DNA of 8,558 bases from Clostridiales bacterium (GTDB lineage: Bacteria; Bacillota; Clostridia; Oscillospirales; QAMX01). The notes under the pieces were generated by a model, which was not told the origin of the DNA, ran no database searches, and was given only the letters and a program-made list of their open reading frames with translations. How positions within the stretch are numbered: position 1 is the first letter of the stretch; the number at the start of each line of letters is the position of its first letter. The position numbers were made by a program, and so were the translations under genes. Location: positions 1 through 8,558 of the forward strand of contig QAMX01000029.1 of the NCBI GenBank assembly GCA_003149835.1, read 5' to 3'. This document shows, one piece after another, positions 1 through 5,362 of this stretch.

Positions 1-168
1 CTCGACATGTACCGCGTCGCGGACATGAGCTTTGCGCCCGTTTCGGGCGAGCCGGAGATGCAGAAAATCGCCTCGCGCGTCATCCCCTCCAATAACGACG
101 GCGGCGTCATTCAGACCATCCGCGCGTATTTTTGCGGCGGAGCGGACGGCGCGGCGGAAACGGAGTGA
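1..168 (+). CDS. HAD-superfamily (Cof-type) hydrolase, C-terminal fragment
   Basis: Frame 1 is open from the window edge to TGA at 166-168 and gives 55 residues. The fragment contains ADMSFAPVSGEPEMQKIASR followed by a stretch ending SNNDGGVIQTI. This matches the usual C-terminus of Cof/YidA-type HAD phosphatases, where an (A)xxVxxSNxxDGVxxxI pattern closes the Rossmann-like core next to the last Mg-binding loop. These enzymes are cytoplasmic and dephosphorylate sugar phosphates, FMN or related small molecules. The nucleophile DxD motif and the cap domain lie outside the window, so the substrate cannot be judged. The next gene starts 136 nt downstream on the same strand. I see no convincing terminator between them, so co-transcription with the epimerase is possible. 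Confidence 0.65.
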   Translation, partial: LDMYRVADMSFAPVSGEPEMQKIASRVIPSNNDGGVIQTIRAYFCGGADGAAETE

Positions 169-304
169 GCGCCGGAAACGGTCGGAGCCGCAGTCGTTTC
201 CCTCCGGCCCGTCTGCGCCTCCCGTGCAGAAAAAATCGGACCGGGGCAAATTCCATTCAAAAACAGCGAAACGCTCCGTCGTCGGAAATCAAAGGGGTTT
301 TGGC

Positions 305-1171
305 ATGAAATACGGAATCTACTACGCCTACTGGGAGCAGGAATGGTCCGCCGATTATCTGCGCTATATCGAGAAAGCCGCCAGGCTGGGCTTTGACTGT
401 CTTGAAATCGCGTGTACGCCGCTGTCGGCTTACAGCCAAAAACAGCTGTATGAGCTGCGGGACTGCGCGCGCGCCAACGGGATTTTCCTCACCGCCGGGC
501 ACGGACCGCATCCGAATCAGAACCTGGCCAGCGCCGACCCCGCGATTGCAAAAAACGCCATCCGTTTCTACGCGGATCTGTTGAAGCGTTTGGAGCTTCT
601 GGAAATCCATACCATCGGCGGCGGCCTGTACAGCTACTGGCCGGTCGACTATACGCAGCCGATTGATAAGGAGGGCGACTGGGCGCGCAGCGTAAAAAAT
701 GTACGCTATGTCGGAAACATCGCCAGGGACTGCGGCGTTGATTACTGTCTCGAAGTTCTCAACCGCTTTGAGGGCTATTTGCTGAACTGCGCGGAGGAAG
801 GCGTGCGCTTTGTCCGCCAGGTAGACTGCCCGGCCGTCAAGGTCATGCTGGACACGTTCCATATGAACATCGAGGAGGACGATTTCGGCGCGGCCATTCG
901 CAGCTGCAAGGGGCTTTTGGGCCACTTTCACACCGGCGAAGCCAACCGCAGGGTGCCCGGCAAGGGCAGACTGCCCTGGCGCGAAATCGGGACGGCGCTG
1001 AAAGACACCGGCTATGACGGCTGCGTCGTGATGGAGCCCTTTGTCCGCATGGGCGGGACCGTCGGGTCGGACATCAAGGTGTGGCGCGACCTGTCCGGCG
1101 GGGCGGACATCAGCCGTCTTGACGAGGACGCGCGCGGCGCCTTAGCGTTTCAACGGCAGGTGTTTTCATAA
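305..1171 (+). CDS. D-allulose (D-psicose)/D-tagatose 3-epimerase family enzyme
   Basis: This 288-residue protein has the usual length for ketose 3-epimerases: cytoplasmic TIM-barrel, Mn/Co-dependent enzymes that interconvert D-fructose and D-allulose or D-tagatose and D-sorbose. The N-terminus MKYGIYYAYWEQEW is almost the same as I recall for the Clostridium cellulolyticum allulose epimerase, and the similarity runs to the end. The metal and catalytic residues sit at their family positions: E150 (CLEVLNRFE), D183 (MLDTFHMNIEED), H209 (GHFHTGE) and E244 (VVMEPFVRMGG). The substrate-contact residues E156, H186 and R215 are also present. I chose the ATG at 305 because family members begin here and AAAGGGGT lies just upstream; the reading frame is open further upstream to position 32. 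The preceding gene encodes a HAD phosphatase, which fits a sugar-metabolism setting, but the physiological substrate is inferred. Transcription probably ends at the hairpin at 1392-1426. Confidence 0.93.
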   Translation: MKYGIYYAYWEQEWSADYLRYIEKAARLGFDCLEIACTPLSAYSQKQLYELRDCARANGIFLTAGHGPHPNQNLASADPAIAKNAIRFYADLLKRLELLEIHTIGGGLYSYWPVDYTQPIDKEGDWARSVKNVRYVGNIARDCGVDYCLEVLNRFEGYLLNCAEEGVRFVRQVDCPAVKVMLDTFHMNIEEDDFGAAIRSCKGLLGHFHTGEANRRVPGKGRLPWREIGTALKDTGYDGCVVMEPFVRMGGTVGSDIKVWRDLSGGADISRLDEDARGALAFQRQVFS

Positions 1172-1391
1172 AAGGCTCCGCCGCGAAGCGGTTTGAAAAA
1201 ACGGCCCGCGTTGATTGTCAGGGTTCCGGCTGTTTTGCAGACTGCATTCTGTCGGCGTTCGGAATCGCCGCGGCGCGCTTTTTTCCTCGCTGTTCACCGT
1301 GAAAAACCGTTTTCAAGCGCTGTCCGGCGGCGGGTTTGCCCCGCGATTTCCGCCGTTCCGCGCTCATCATCAGCGTATAAAACACAAGAAA
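1172..1391. other. Noncoding stretch between epimerase stop and terminator
   Basis: These 220 nt separate the epimerase stop codon from the shared terminator. Reading frames here do not resemble known proteins and run into the antisense of the deacetylase gene. There are short GC-rich inverted repeats (for example a nested one around 1326-1355), but none has a U-tract. I see no gene or promoter. It is unusually long for a 3' untranslated region and may hold decayed sequence. Confidence 0.5.
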
Positions 1392-1426
1392 AGCCCGTTT
1401 GCAGTCAACTTCACTGCAAACGGGCT
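1392..1426. terminator. Bidirectional intrinsic terminator
   Basis: There is a perfect 14-bp stem, AGCCCGTTTGCAGT paired with ACTGCAAACGGGCT, with a 7-nt loop (CAACTTC). On the plus strand it is followed by CTCTTTTGTCTG. On the minus strand the stem is followed by TTCTTGTGTTTT. It lies between the convergent epimerase gene (+, ends 1171) and the deacetylase-like gene (-, ends 1454) and can serve both. The minus-strand gene ends only 27 nt from the stem. Confidence 0.88.
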
Positions 1427-1453
1427 CTCTTTTGTCTGTTTTTCCGCTTTGAT

Positions 1454-2764
1454 TCAGGACATCCGCAGCGTCCACGCCTGCAAGGGCAGGCGTCTGTTCA
1501 GATACTCCGCCGTAAACTGCGGCGCATGCACCGACCATGTGCAAATCTCCGGCGCGGCGAGCTTGGGGAAGGCGCTCAGGTCGATGTTCTGCGGCCGCGG
1601 CGTCAGCGCCACCGCCTCCTCGCCGCACAAAACGCCGAGCATCGCAAACAGGAAATCCGCCGGCCCGAGCTTTACGCCGCCGACGGAAAAAGACGGCGGC
1701 AGAAACGCCTGTGTTTCGAGCTTTGCCGCGGCCTCGCGCACGTCGGCGGCCGCGACCGTGACCGGCGCGGAAATGCCCTCCGGCTCGTCTAAAAACCCGT
1801 ATACCCTGCCGGCGGCAAAGAGCGCCTCGCCGCGCAGGAAAGCGGCGGCGGCGGCGAAGATGTCGGCAATCGAGAGCGAGACAGGCGTCTCCTGCGGGTA
1901 GAAGCGCTCTTCCAGGGCGCGGCGCAGCGCGGGGATGTCGGCGGGCGTTAAAATCCGCGCCCCGCCGCAGCGCTCGGCGACGATGTCCGCGTAGGTCTTA
2001 AACGCGAAGCGGCCGTCGGCTTTGAGCGTTTTGACGAGGCGGCGGACGTCTTCGAGAAAGGCGCGCCGCTCCGCCTCGCCGGTGCGCGCCGCCTCTTTCC
2101 ACTGCCCGAAGGGGCTGAGGTTTTCGCCGTCGTAGTTGACCTTATCCCAGAAATCGTCGTAGCGGAGTCGGTTGGGATGGTTGTAAAGAATCGCGTTTTT
2201 CCGCGCCGCCAGCCGGTCGTAAAAGGCGGGGTCGCCGGCGTGACCGCCGCCGTGGATCGCCTCGAACGACTTGACGTATTCCATATGCAGGGCGTTGCAG
2301 AAAAACACGCCGCGGCCGTCGGCGGTGTCGGCGTAGGTGTCGCAGTAGCAGGGGATGCCCAGGTCGGCATAGGCGTACATGGCGACGTAGGACTTGTCCT
2401 CGCCGGGCGGCACGGCGGCGTAGACGCGCTCGACGCCGGTCGCCGCTTTGACGTAGGAAAGCCCCTCGCTCTCCTGACGCATGACCTCGGCGTAGGCCGC
2501 GCCGAAGTCGGCCCGGTCGGTGTACTCGCCGATCGTCGGGTGCAGCGTGTGGCCGTAGGTGTGGAAATCGACCTCGTGGTATTTGAGCGCTTCGAGCACG
2601 TCTGCGCGCCCCCAGGCGAGGAGCTGCTTGGCCAGCAGGCCGACCATGCAGAAGCAGCCGCGGATCCCCTCGGCGCGGAGCAGCTCGGCGGCGTCGAGAA
2701 TGCCGTCGGCCGCGTAGGCGCTTGTGAAGTCCTCGGTGTCAAAGCTGAAAATCAGGTTGGTCAT
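1454..2764 (-). CDS. Polysaccharide-deacetylase-like (CE4/NodB-type) protein with C-terminal extension
   Basis: The protein has 436 residues from the ATG at 2764, which follows a purine-rich site (AGGAAAGGCGG). The N-terminal part resembles a NodB/CE4 deacetylase barrel, a metal-dependent enzyme type that removes N- or O-acetyl groups from sugars. Motif 1 appears as SFDTEDF (D9, E11, D12). Motif 2 appears as HTYGH (H68, H72), the metal-binding HxxxH. Motif 5 appears as ILYNHP (H196). Motif 3, normally RxP, reads AVPPGE at 117-122, so the usual Arg is absent, and motif 4 is not obvious. No signal peptide is seen, so the protein is probably cytoplasmic. Residues 275-436 form an extra region; LPPSFSVGGVKLGPADFLFA (355-374) resembles the core of pseudomurein-binding-type repeats. 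The gene start overlaps the 3' end of the MFS gene by 26 nt, so the two are likely translationally coupled. The fold call is fairly good; the substrate is unknown and activity is uncertain. Confidence 0.75.
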   Translation of the reverse strand: MTNLIFSFDTEDFTSAYAADGILDAAELLRAEGIRGCFCMVGLLAKQLLAWGRADVLEALKYHEVDFHTYGHTLHPTIGEYTDRADFGAAYAEVMRQESEGLSYVKAATGVERVYAAVPPGEDKSYVAMYAYADLGIPCYCDTYADTADGRGVFFCNALHMEYVKSFEAIHGGGHAGDPAFYDRLAARKNAILYNHPNRLRYDDFWDKVNYDGENLSPFGQWKEAARTGEAERRAFLEDVRRLVKTLKADGRFAFKTYADIVAERCGGARILTPADIPALRRALEERFYPQETPVSLSIADIFAAAAAFLRGEALFAAGRVYGFLDEPEGISAPVTVAAADVREAAAKLETQAFLPPSFSVGGVKLGPADFLFAMLGVLCGEEAVALTPRPQNIDLSAFPKLAAPEICTWSVHAPQFTAEYLNRRLPLQAWTLRMS

Positions 2765-3941
2765 GTTTCTTTTTTCCGCCTTTCCTCCGCGCCAGTACCG
2801 GCGCGGCAAATACCAAAAATCCGCTGAACGCGATAAAAATCAGCGTAATCATCGCCGTTTGCAGGCCGAACCGCTCAACCGCCGCGCCCATGTAGAGGCT
2901 GGACGCGATGCCGGCTGCGCCGGAGGCGACCGCGCCGATCACCGTCTGCGCCGTATAGGTGAGCTGCGGCTCGACAATCTCGGGAACATAGCGGACGTTT
3001 GTCGTCAGATAAACGCCGTTGGACGGCCCCTGTACGACCATCAGGGCGATGAGCAGCCAGAGCGAGGGCGCCAGCGCGATGGCCGCGACCTTGACGGCCG
3101 TAAAAAACAGCGCGGCGGCGTGCAGCGTCCAGGTGGAAAAACGCGCCGAGAAGCGCCGGTATAAAAGCAGCGCCGGCACCTCGCTGAACGCCATCACCAG
3201 AAGCGCCAGCCCGTATTCATAGTTGCCGCCGCCGATCTCGGCGACGCGCAGCGGCAGAAAGAGCATGATGCCCGTCGAGCCGAAAAAGGTCAGAAACGTC
3301 GCGACGAGCAGGCACAGATAGCGCCGGTCGGTCATCAGCCTCTTCACGGCGGGCCAGAAATCGGCCTGAGCCGCGCCCTCCGTTTCCCTCGCGGGGCTCG
3401 TCTGCCGCGGCTCTTTCACCGCGAGCACGGCCAGAATCACGCACAGCGACAGCCCGATGAACACCGGCGTCATGATCGAAAAGCCGAAGCGGTCGAGCGC
3501 CAGACCGAAGAAGGCGGCCGTCAGCGCGTAGAACACGCTGCCGCAGCTCCGCGTCAGGCCGAAGCTGAGCCGCGCGCCCTCGCGCTGGAGCCGCGCCGAC
3601 CAGGTGTCGAACAGATACATCAGCGACTGCGTCGTCGCCGCGAGCAGAACAACGGCGGTAACGGTCACCGCGACGCTGCCCTTTCCAAGCGGCAGCAGCA
3701 GCGCCGCGCCCGCGCCGGCCAGCAGCACGGCCACCAGAACCGGCTTGATCCGCTTGACGCGGTCGCAGAGAACGCCCCAGAGCGGCTGCGCGGCGGTGAG
3801 CACGGCCGTGCCGATCATGGCGATCACGCCGCTCAGAAACTCCCCGTACCCAAAGCTCTCGTAGAGCGGCACCAGATAGGTGAACATCACGCAGTAGGTC
3901 ATCCAGTAGCTGGCCTGAATCAGGCCGAATTTCAGGTTCAT
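2739..3941 (-). CDS. MFS transporter (MFS_1-like, sugar/nucleoside:H+ symporter type)
   Basis: From the ATG at 3941 the protein has 400 residues, the normal size for a 12-helix major facilitator. An open frame runs upstream to 4043, but its extra 34 residues are polar and unlike a transporter N-terminus. AAAGGAC lies 13 nt or so upstream of the chosen ATG, a slightly long spacing. Hydrophobic segments are spread through residues 6-25, 35-55, 66-85, 90-110, 132-150, 155-175, 207-230, 241-262, 272-290, 293-312, 330-350 and 362-384. The loop between helices 2 and 3 carries a motif-A-like GVLCDRVKR (56-64). A central polar loop (about 176-205) separates the two six-helix halves. SEVPALLLYRRFSARF (253-268) resembles the matching motif in LacY/nucleoside-symporter-like families. 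The tail ends in a Lys/Arg-rich cytoplasmic segment. Its coupling to the deacetylase-like gene suggests uptake or export of a carbohydrate that the enzyme handles; the substrate is inference. Confidence 0.88.
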   Translation of the reverse strand: MNLKFGLIQASYWMTYCVMFTYLVPLYESFGYGEFLSGVIAMIGTAVLTAAQPLWGVLCDRVKRIKPVLVAVLLAGAGAALLLPLGKGSVAVTVTAVVLLAATTQSLMYLFDTWSARLQREGARLSFGLTRSCGSVFYALTAAFFGLALDRFGFSIMTPVFIGLSLCVILAVLAVKEPRQTSPARETEGAAQADFWPAVKRLMTDRRYLCLLVATFLTFFGSTGIMLFLPLRVAEIGGGNYEYGLALLVMAFSEVPALLLYRRFSARFSTWTLHAAALFFTAVKVAAIALAPSLWLLIALMVVQGPSNGVYLTTNVRYVPEIVEPQLTYTAQTVIGAVASGAAGIASSLYMGAAVERFGLQTAMITLIFIAFSGFLVFAAPVLARRKGGKKKHDQPDFQL

Positions 3942-3966
3942 CAATCGGCACAAGTCCTTTTCTTTC

Positions 3967-3988
3967 GCGCCGTCTGCTGCGGCGGCGC
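3967..3988 (-). repeat. Second inverted repeat in the MFS leader
   Basis: A 6-bp inverted repeat (GCGCCG and CGGCGC, 10-nt gap) lies between the first leader hairpin and the MFS ribosome-binding site. It is flanked on one side by an A5T6 run at 3989-3999. It may fold in the mRNA close to the ribosome-binding site. I found no match to a riboswitch class that I can recognise. Confidence 0.35.
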
Positions 3989-4029
3989 AAAAATTTTTTC
4001 TCCATTTTGTCCAGCGGACCGCATCCTGT

Positions 4030-4057
4030 AAAAAACGGCGCACTGCGGCGGCCGTTT
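4030..4057 (-). terminator. Terminator-like hairpin in the MFS operon leader
   Basis: Read on the minus strand, AAACGGC(C)GC and GCGCCGTTT form a stem with one bulged base and a 6-nt loop (CGCAGT), followed by further U residues (six T in all, three of them in the stem). It sits a few nucleotides after the predicted transcript start (about 4064) and roughly 90 nt before the MFS start codon. It could be an attenuator or simply a 5'-stabilising hairpin. The U-tract is short, so the terminator reading is tentative. Confidence 0.35.
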
Positions 4058-4070
4058 CACTCTGCTCTAT

Positions 4071-4100
4071 ATTGTATCACGAATCCATGCATGCGCGCAA
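4071..4100 (-). promoter_or_regulatory. Predicted sigma-A promoter for the MFS-deacetylase operon
   Basis: On the minus strand there is TTGCGC (4100-4095), an 18-nt spacer and TACAAT (4076-4071), with an extended -10 TGA directly before it (TGaTACAAT). The predicted start is near 4064, giving a leader of about 120 nt before the ATG at 3941. The spacer contains the palindrome CATGCATG (4086-4093). The -35 is weak but the extended -10 is good. Confidence 0.6.
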
Positions 4101-4218
4101 GCCCCGCGCGCCGCCTCGAAAAATCTGTTTTCACGGCCGCGCAATCGAGGCTGCGGCGGAGATTGAGCGAGAAAACGAGAGCTTCAAAAAAATAAATTGT
4201 TTTTTTGCGTTTAGGGGC

Positions 4219-4247
4219 TTGACAAGCGAACGGAGTTGTGATAAGAT
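4219..4247 (+). promoter_or_regulatory. Strong sigma-A promoter for rplM-rpsI
   Basis: A perfect -35 TTGACA (4219-4224), a 17-nt spacer and -10 TAAGAT (4242-4247) put the transcript start near 4254, about 59 nt before the rplM ATG. Just upstream, at 4185-4207, lies an A7/T7-rich stretch (AAAAAAATAAATTG followed by T7) in an otherwise GC-rich region. This is about where an UP element would contact the RNA polymerase alpha subunits. High expression fits a ribosomal-protein operon. Confidence 0.85.
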
Positions 4248-4265
4248 ACGATAGTCTCAAAATTC

Positions 4266-4286
4266 AGGCGCGGTTCTGCCGCGCTG
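4266..4286 (+). promoter_or_regulatory. Candidate L13 leader hairpin in the rplM 5' untranslated region
   Basis: GCGCGG (4268-4273) and CCGCGC (4279-4284) form a 6-bp stem with loop TTCTG. A G-U pair at 4267/4285 can extend it. It lies between the predicted transcript start (about 4254) and the GGAGG at 4301-4305. Firmicutes rplM operons often carry an autoregulatory L13 leader RNA at this place. Position and compact shape fit, but I cannot test it against the family model. Confidence 0.4.
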
Positions 4287-4312
4287 TCATAAAATCATTG
4301 GGAGGTAAACGC

Positions 4313-4744
4313 ATGACGACGTTCATGGCAAACAAACAGACAATTGAACGTAAATGGTACATCCTGGATGCGGCCGGCGTTTCGCTGGGGCACACAGCGG
4401 CAAAAGCGGCGGCTATCCTGCGCGGCAAGAACAAGACTGATTTCACGCCGCACGCCGACTGCGGCGATTTCGTTATCGTGATCAACGCGGCTCAGGCCAA
4501 GCTGACGGGCAACAAGCTTGAACAGAAAATGTACCGGACGCACTCCGGCTACGCCGGCGGTCTCAAAGAGACCAAGTACAGAATCCTGATGGCGCAGAAG
4601 CCCGAGCTGGCGATGAAGCTGGCCGTCAAGGGCATGCTGCCCAAGAACTCGGTCGGCAGATGGTCGCTGGACCGTCTCAAAGTCTACGCCGGCCCCGAAC
4701 ACAAGCACGCGGCTCAGAAGCCCGAGCTCTGTGAAAACAACTGA
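4313..4744 (+). CDS. rplM: 50S ribosomal protein L13
   Basis: The protein has 143 residues, the usual L13 length. L13 is an early-assembling large-subunit protein that binds 23S r[18 protein letters not shown] near the N-terminus and [20 protein letters not shown] near the C-terminus (the L13 signature region) identify it, along with the HxxYxGGLK-type segment ([13 protein letters not shown]). The ATG at 4313 was chosen because GGAGG lies 7 nt upstream; the frame stays open further upstream, but that part contains the promoter. rpsI follows 17 nt downstream, so the two genes form the conserved L13-S9 operon. The own promoter at 4219-4247 drives the pair. Confidence 0.98.
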   Translation: MTTFMANKQTIERKWYILDAAGVSLGHTAAKAAAILRGKNKTDFTPHADCGDFVIVINAAQAKLTGNKLEQKMYRTHSGYAGGLKETKYRILMAQKPELAMKLAVKGMLPKNSVGRWSLDRLKVYAGPEHKHAAQKPELCENN

Positions 4745-4761
4745 GAAGGAGGACGAAATTG

Positions 4762-5169
4762 ATGATTTATCAGTCGAAAAAGCCTTATCACTACGGCACC
4801 GGACGGCGCAAGTCCTCCGTGGCGCGCGTCCGCCTCTATGAGGGCGGCACGGGCAAAATCACCATCAACGACCGCGATATCGACGATTATTTCGGCCTTG
4901 AAACGCTGAAACTCATCGTCCGTCAGCCCCTCGAAGCGACGAATACGACCGGCAGCTGCGACATCGTGGCGACGGTGCAGGGCGGCGGCGTCACCGGTCA
5001 GGCCGGCGCGATCCGTCACGGGTTGGCGCGCGCGCTGCTCACCGTCAGCGACGAATACCGGCCGCTTCTCAAACAGGCGGGTCTGCTCACCCGCGACCCG
5101 AGAATGAAGGAGCGCAAGAAATACGGCCTCAAAGCCGCCCGCCGCGCGCCGCAGTTCTCCAAGCGTTAA
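4762..5169 (+). CDS. rpsI: 30S ribosomal protein S9
   Basis: The protein has 135 residues and is a small-subunit head protein. Diagnostic parts are [20 protein letters not shown] at the N-terminus, the [20 protein letters not shown] signature, and the basic C-terminal tail ending in QFSKR. This conserved SKR terminus reaches the P-site tRNA on the ribosome. A strong AAGGAGG site (4746-4752) lies 9 nt before the ATG at 4762. A TTG directly before it (4759) is also in frame and would add one residue, but ATG with the better spacing is preferred. The gene is co-transcribed with rplM. Confidence 0.98.
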   Translation: MIYQSKKPYHYGTGRRKSSVARVRLYEGGTGKITINDRDIDDYFGLETLKLIVRQPLEATNTTGSCDIVATVQGGGVTGQAGAIRHGLARALLTVSDEYRPLLKQAGLLTRDPRMKERKKYGLKAARRAPQFSKR

Positions 5170-5180
5170 ATCCGATTTTT

Positions 5181-5220
5181 ATGTGCCTTTTCCACAGAGA
5201 GCTCTGCGGAAAAGGCACAT
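5181..5220. repeat. Long hairpin after rpsI (possible terminator without U-tract)
   Basis: A perfect 13-bp inverted repeat, ATGTGCCTTTTCC with GGAAAAGGCACAT, continues past one A-C mismatch into CAGA/TCTG around a 4-nt loop. It begins 12 nt after the rpsI stop. On the plus strand the stem is followed by GCCGTCTTGC rather than a T run; a T5 run precedes it. It probably marks the end of the operon as a weak terminator or an mRNA 3'-end stabiliser. Confidence 0.6.
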
Positions 5221-5241
5221 GCCGTCTTGCGGCGCGCAGCG

Positions 5242-5339
5242 GCGGCCGGCTCCTGATCCGTGTCCGCTGTGCGGCCGGCCGTTCCCTCAGGCGGCGCTTT
5301 GCCGGCATATTTCTCATAAATTTCCAAAAACCGGCATAT
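5242..5339. repeat. Four regularly spaced CCGGC motifs upstream of the 3D-domain gene
   Basis: CCGGC occurs at 5246, 5275, 5302 and 5331, with spacings of 29, 27 and 29 nt. The first pair is part of a 9-bp direct repeat (GCGGCCGGC at 5242 and 5271), and the second pair of another (CCGGCATAT at 5302 and 5331). This lies in the 142-nt gap between the rpsI hairpin and the start of the 3D-domain gene. It could be a protein-binding array or chance in GC-rich DNA. No convincing promoter was found here. Confidence 0.3.
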
Positions 5340-5362
5340 ACTCCAAGAGGAGGTGAGCCGTC

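Noticed and set aside
174..201. Inverted repeat GGAAACG/CGTTTCC after the HAD gene as a terminator
   Set aside because: It has only 7 bp, a 14-nt loop and no T run behind it.
257..931. 224-codon minus-strand open frame over the epimerase
   Set aside because: It is a mirror frame of a clearly identified enzyme and has no protein-like features.
2177..2827. 216-codon plus-strand open frame
   Set aside because: It is antisense to the deacetylase-like gene, Val/Gly/Ala-rich, with no recognisable motif or ribosome-binding site.
3217..4005. 262-codon minus-strand frame starting in the MFS leader (MEKKFLRRRSRRR)
   Set aside because: It runs out of frame through the MFS gene and is Arg-rich; it could only matter as a leader frame, for which there is no support.
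5337..5342. TATACT as a -10 element for the 3D-domain gene
   Set aside because: The start site would fall in the ribosome-binding site and no -35 is present at the right distance.
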